From positions 27,296 to 91,295 of the forward strand of contig PAPF01000013.1 of NCBI GenBank assembly GCA_002708825.1: a DNA stretch of 64,000 nt, read 5' to 3'. This document shows positions 61,373 through 64,000 of this stretch, piece by piece. This stretch comes from Phyllobacteriaceae bacterium. GTDB lineage: Bacteria > Pseudomonadota > Alphaproteobacteria > Rhizobiales > Rhizobiaceae. Every line of letters begins with the position of its first letter. The first letter of the stretch is position 1. The notes below the pieces were generated by a model. That model saw nothing but the letters and a program-made list of their open reading frames with translations. It had not been told where the DNA came from and searched no databases. The translations under genes and the position numbers were made by a program.

Positions 61373-62248
61373 TCATTGGTCCAGCATCCAGTTCAGCGTC
61401 TCACGCCAGTCGGTCATGCGGATCGGCGTGCCATGCGTTCCCGTCTCGAACCGGACGAAGCGCGCCGGATAACCGGGCGCCGCCTTCAGGATCGAGCGGA
61501 AAAAGGCTTCCTGGCGCGCGATCGGAAACACCGTGTCACGGCTGCCATGCCCGAAGAACAGCGGGATGCGCGCCTTGAATGCCGGGCCTGCCATGTAGCC
61601 GTCATCCCACATCGAGCCGAGCAGCAGCATTCCGTCCAGCGTCCGCGCAAAACCGGGATCGTTCGCCAGGCGCCAGCACAACTGGCCGCCCATGGAGCCG
61701 CAGGCCAGAACCAGGCGCGCATCCGGCGAAGCGGTCAGGTAATGGTCCGCCAGCGTTCGCACATGCGCCGCGCCGCGCTCGGCGAAGTCCGGCAGGTCGA
61801 GCGAGAGGTAAAGTCCGCCCGCCGCGGCCACAAGGTTCTGCACGCGGTTGAAATTGCCGCCGAAGGTATAGTCCGAAACGCCCTGGATACGGTTGCCGCC
61901 CTGCCCGTGCAGGTAGATCACGATCAGGCTTGCCTTCTCGCGCCGGCCCGCCGCCACATGCGCGATCTCCAGCCCCTCGGTCTTCAGCACCAGGTCGGCA
62001 CGCTGGCGCGCGACCGCGAGCGAGACATAATCGTCCTTCACGCGGCGTTCCGGTATCGCGTCACGGCCGTTGATGTCGCGCATTTCACGGTAGTCGACGA
62101 TGCGATAGACCGGCGGTTCGCTGCCATTGAGCAGGTCCGGATAGGCAAAAAGCCTGTCCTTGTAGGGCGCGATCTCCGCCGCATTCGCCGCGAAAGCACC
62201 CACACAGGCCGAAAAAAGGAAAAACAGACAGGAAAAAGCGCGCACCAT
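61373..62248 (-). CDS. Secreted alpha/beta hydrolase
   Basis: 291 residues. A signal peptide spans about 1-23 (SCLFFLFSACVGAFAANAA). The hydrolase core has YLHGQGGN (H114, oxyanion loop), the nucleophile elbow CGSMGGQ (S185), GHGSRDTVFP (D238) and ETGTHGTPIRM (H272), so a full Ser-Asp-His triad is present. Esterase or phospholipase/carboxylesterase-like activity in the periplasm is likely; the substrate is unknown. No clear ribosome site precedes the ATG. Confidence 0.85.
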   Translation of the reverse strand: MVRAFSCLFFLFSACVGAFAANAAEIAPYKDRLFAYPDLLNGSEPPVYRIVDYREMRDINGRDAIPERRVKDDYVSLAVARQRADLVLKTEGLEIAHVAAGRREKASLIVIYLHGQGGNRIQGVSDYTFGGNFNRVQNLVAAAGGLYLSLDLPDFAERGAAHVRTLADHYLTASPDARLVLACGSMGGQLCWRLANDPGFARTLDGMLLLGSMWDDGYMAGPAFKARIPLFFGHGSRDTVFPIARQEAFFRSILKAAPGYPARFVRFETGTHGTPIRMTDWRETLNWMLDQ

Positions 62249-62300
62249 GGTCCGGCATGTTGACCCGATCGCCGCGTCTTGTGCAACCGTCCGGACCGGC

Positions 62301-62801
62301 TTATTCGCAACGCACGATGGTCAGGGCCGTATAGTCGCCGGCCGCAAACGCGCTGGCCCGCGAGACCTCCAGGTCGATGGTCAGGTCGGTGATCGAGTAG
62401 CGCCGGGGCAGAGTCACGGCATTCGCGCCATCACGTTCGGCAAAATTGATGCCGCGGTAGACCGATTGACCGGAAAACGACGCGACGAAGCTCGAACCCA
62501 CACTCATTCCGCCCGGCTCGCTCAGGAAGAAGGGGACATCGTCCACGGTCACCTGGTAATTGGTCAGCGCGGTCACGCGCGCCTTGCCCGGCTGGCCGCC
62601 GGCTTCCTTTGAACTGAGCACCTGGTTCGATGCATCCGGCGCGATGGCGCCCGGCTCCTGCAGCAAGATGGTGCAGAAATTGATCCGGGTTATGTTGACC
62701 CCGAAATGGACGTCTCCGCCTGCGGCCTGTGCCGGGGCCGGCAAGAGCATGGCAGCAAGCGCTGCAATGGCTTGGCCTGTCAGGATTTTTCTGCCCGTCA
62801 T
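62301..62801 (-). CDS. Small secreted protein, paralogue of the upstream gene
   Basis: 166 residues with a signal peptide (about 1-26, AALAAMLLPAPAQA). The mature part begins with INFCTILLQEPGAIAPDASNQVLSSKEAGGQPGKA, and the C-terminus reads SAFAAGDYTALTIVRCE, so one N-terminal and one C-terminal cysteine could form a disulfide. The pattern, a beta-sandwich ending in a conserved strand, resembles DUF4402/fimbria-like secreted proteins, but I cannot assign a family with certainty. It shares C-T-I, SS.xxGGxPG and GDYxAxxxxRCE with the 191-residue product of the next gene. Confidence 0.75.
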   Translation of the reverse strand: MTGRKILTGQAIAALAAMLLPAPAQAAGGDVHFGVNITRINFCTILLQEPGAIAPDASNQVLSSKEAGGQPGKARVTALTNYQVTVDDVPFFLSEPGGMSVGSSFVASFSGQSVYRGINFAERDGANAVTLPRRYSITDLTIDLEVSRASAFAAGDYTALTIVRCE

Positions 62802-62828
62802 TGTCCGGTCCCCTCGTGTTTTCCCGGC

Positions 62829-63404
62829 CTACTCACATCGCAATACCGCTTCCGCGCGGTAGTCCCCGGAAACAAATGTCGACCCGTTCATGGATGCGGT
62901 CAGGTCGAGACTGATCAGGGTCGATCCCCGTTTGATGCGCACTTCCTGCGAAGCCGGCACGTCGAGGAAGTCCGTGGCTCCATTGCCCGAGAACGAACCC
63001 GTGAAGCTGATTGCCCCGGTATTTCCGGACGGCATGATCGCAAACCCTGCCGGGACGTCGTAGGAAAGCCGGTAGGAGCTGTTTGTCGCCGAGACCTGGG
63101 CACTGCCCGGATATCCCCCGCTCAGTTTCGAACTCATCAGGTCGCGCCCGATGCTCGGCGCCATGGCGCCCGGAGCGCCGATCATGATCGTGCAGCCATG
63201 ATTGCGGCTTGCGGCTGGCAACAGGAACTCCTCATCGAGAAGCGATGGCAGCGGTCGGGCTTTCGTTCTTGCGTCCGTTTCCTCCGCGATTCCCGCCGTG
63301 GCGGACATCAGCGCCGCGAGGACAGCCAGGGCAGTCGCGGTGTCACGGGCGCGGCCCGTACACGCTGCACGGCCGACCCTCCGCAAAACTGCGCGACCCG
63401 CCAT
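62829..63404 (-). CDS. Small secreted protein, paralogue of the downstream gene
   Basis: 191 residues. A long basic N-region precedes a hydrophobic run and a cleavage-like site (ALAVLAALMSATAGIAEE, about residues 25-42). HGCTIMIGAPGAMAPSIGRDLMSSKLSGGYPGSA and FVSGDYRAEAVLRCE at the end repeat the architecture of the 166-residue protein downstream. In between, SFTGSFSGNGATDF and VRIKRGSTLISLDL look like beta strands. A surface or pilus-like subunit is possible; no chaperone or usher gene is in view. Confidence 0.75.
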   Translation of the reverse strand: MAGRAVLRRVGRAACTGRARDTATALAVLAALMSATAGIAEETDARTKARPLPSLLDEEFLLPAASRNHGCTIMIGAPGAMAPSIGRDLMSSKLSGGYPGSAQVSATNSSYRLSYDVPAGFAIMPSGNTGAISFTGSFSGNGATDFLDVPASQEVRIKRGSTLISLDLTASMNGSTFVSGDYRAEAVLRCE

Positions 63405-63409
63405 CGGCT

Positions 63410-63973
63410 TCAGTCCTTGCCCGACGTCGTCCAGCCTTCATCGGCCCAGGACGATCCGGTTGATTGGGACGGTTGCGGCTCACGGCCCGTCTCCGGCGCT
63501 GCCGCGGCTTGAGCGGCAGGCTGCGCACCGGCGGTCGATGCGGTTGTGGTCATGTCCGCCGGCCGGCCTTGCGTCCCCAGCCCCATCTGCATGAGGCGCA
63601 GTTCCATCTTCAGCCGCTCCACCTCCAGCGCGTAGAGTTGCGAGCAGTCCAGCCGCTTCGGACTGCGCCCCAGCGGGATGACGATCCGCCCGTAGGCCGA
63701 GGCCGTGGAACCGCCCGCGCCCGTGGACTTCGGCGTGCCGATCACGCCGACGTCGAGATAGGCCCCGTTGCCGGACACCGCCGAGCGGCACGTCGTGCCG
63801 TCCGCTGCCCGCACCTCGTCGGCGCCCTGCGGCAATTGCACGCCAGGGAGGTTGAAGCCCTGGATGTTCTGCGAGATGAAATTGACGTCATCGGCCCGCA
63901 AGGGCTGCACACCAAGCGCGAGCAGCCCTGCGGCGATGACCGTCAAAGCCGTTTGCCGAGGAATTTTCCGCAT
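63410..63973 (-). CDS. Secreted protein with conserved core and low-complexity tail
   Basis: 187 residues from ATG 63973 (AAGG upstream). Signal peptide about 1-27 (VIAAGLLALGVQPLRADD). The core reads YLDVGVIGTPKSTG, AYGRIVIPLGRSPKRLDCSQLYALEVERLKMELRLMQMG, the last part predicted as a helix or coiled coil. The tail of about 45 residues is rich in Ala, Pro, Gln, Thr and Ser. It leads the operon with the two paralogous secreted proteins, separated by five and 27 bases. I recognise the core as recurrent in alphaproteobacteria but not its function. Confidence 0.75.
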   Translation of the reverse strand: MRKIPRQTALTVIAAGLLALGVQPLRADDVNFISQNIQGFNLPGVQLPQGADEVRAADGTTCRSAVSGNGAYLDVGVIGTPKSTGAGGSTASAYGRIVIPLGRSPKRLDCSQLYALEVERLKMELRLMQMGLGTQGRPADMTTTASTAGAQPAAQAAAAPETGREPQPSQSTGSSWADEGWTTSGKD

Positions 63974-64000
63974 ATCTGAGCCTTGATTCTGGTCGTCTGT

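Overview
The window reads as the chromosome (or a large stable replicon) of a GC-rich alphaproteobacterium, most likely Hyphomicrobiales (Rhizobiaceae/Phyllobacteriaceae type). The grounds are the chvE-gguA-gguB/gbpR sugar locus, a rhizobial-style hmu heme locus with a RirA-like box, a DUF3563 micro-protein and an anti-Shine-Dalgarno small RNA of the alpha-r14 type. Codon use and GC content look even throughout. I saw no insertion sequence, CRISPR array, rRNA or tRNA.

Region 1 (1-28,100): a CoA-ester degradation island. On the minus strand, an operon led by an SDR dehydrogenase carries a Liv-type binding protein, an SMP-30 lactonase and a SnoaL-like protein, and diverges from an IclR regulator. 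The rest of the island is also mostly on the minus strand: ADP-forming acyl-CoA synthetase, two pairs of acyl-CoA dehydrogenases plus a solo one, three crotonases, a CaiB CoA-transferase, three SDRs, an AMP-forming CoA ligase, TctB-TctA, and livGFHM. A divergent tctC, a tetR and a lysR close it. Inverted repeats suggest two circuits. A GTTTCA/TGAAAC operator family occurs at the iclR/SDR and CoA-ligase promoters (IclR candidate). An 18-bp palindrome close to TGACTGTCCGGTCAGTCA occurs at the CoA-ligase, crotonase, tctC and luciferase-like monooxygenase promoters, with a weaker copy before tetR (TetR candidate).

Region 2 (28,197-33,203): oxidative functions. A luciferase-like monooxygenase is paired with an N-terminally extended flavin reductase, followed by a Baeyer-Villiger-type flavoprotein and an old yellow enzyme. 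Together with region 1 this suggests oxygenation and ring opening of a cyclic, possibly terpenoid-like ketone or acid, followed by beta-oxidation. The substrate is inferred, not shown.

Region 3 (33,338-44,838): heme acquisition. IsdG/HmuQ-like heme monooxygenase, TonB, two ExbD-like proteins, ExbB, a small secreted protein and the outer-membrane receptor HmuR run leftward. HmuS, HmuT, HmuU and HmuV run rightward from a shared promoter with a RirA-like box, followed by a TPR-sulfotransferase.

Region 4 (44,900-55,970): sugar uptake and oxidation. Reading leftward: chvE, gguA, gguB, a galactose/arabinose 1-dehydrogenase, dgoK, dgoA, a 2-keto-3-deoxyarabonate dehydratase, a lactonase and an alpha-ketoglutarate-semialdehyde dehydrogenase, with divergent gbpR. 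The genes cover De Ley-Doudoroff galactose degradation and the non-phosphorylating arabinose route to 2-oxoglutarate. The sugar-acid dehydratase step is not in the window.

Region 5 (56,071-64,000): type II dehydroquinase, a shikimate dehydrogenase-like protein and a fatty-acyl-CoA synthetase, then the DUF3563 micro-gene, the predicted small RNA, a secreted DUF1176-like protein, a DUF1330 protein, a secreted alpha/beta hydrolase and an operon of three small secreted proteins.
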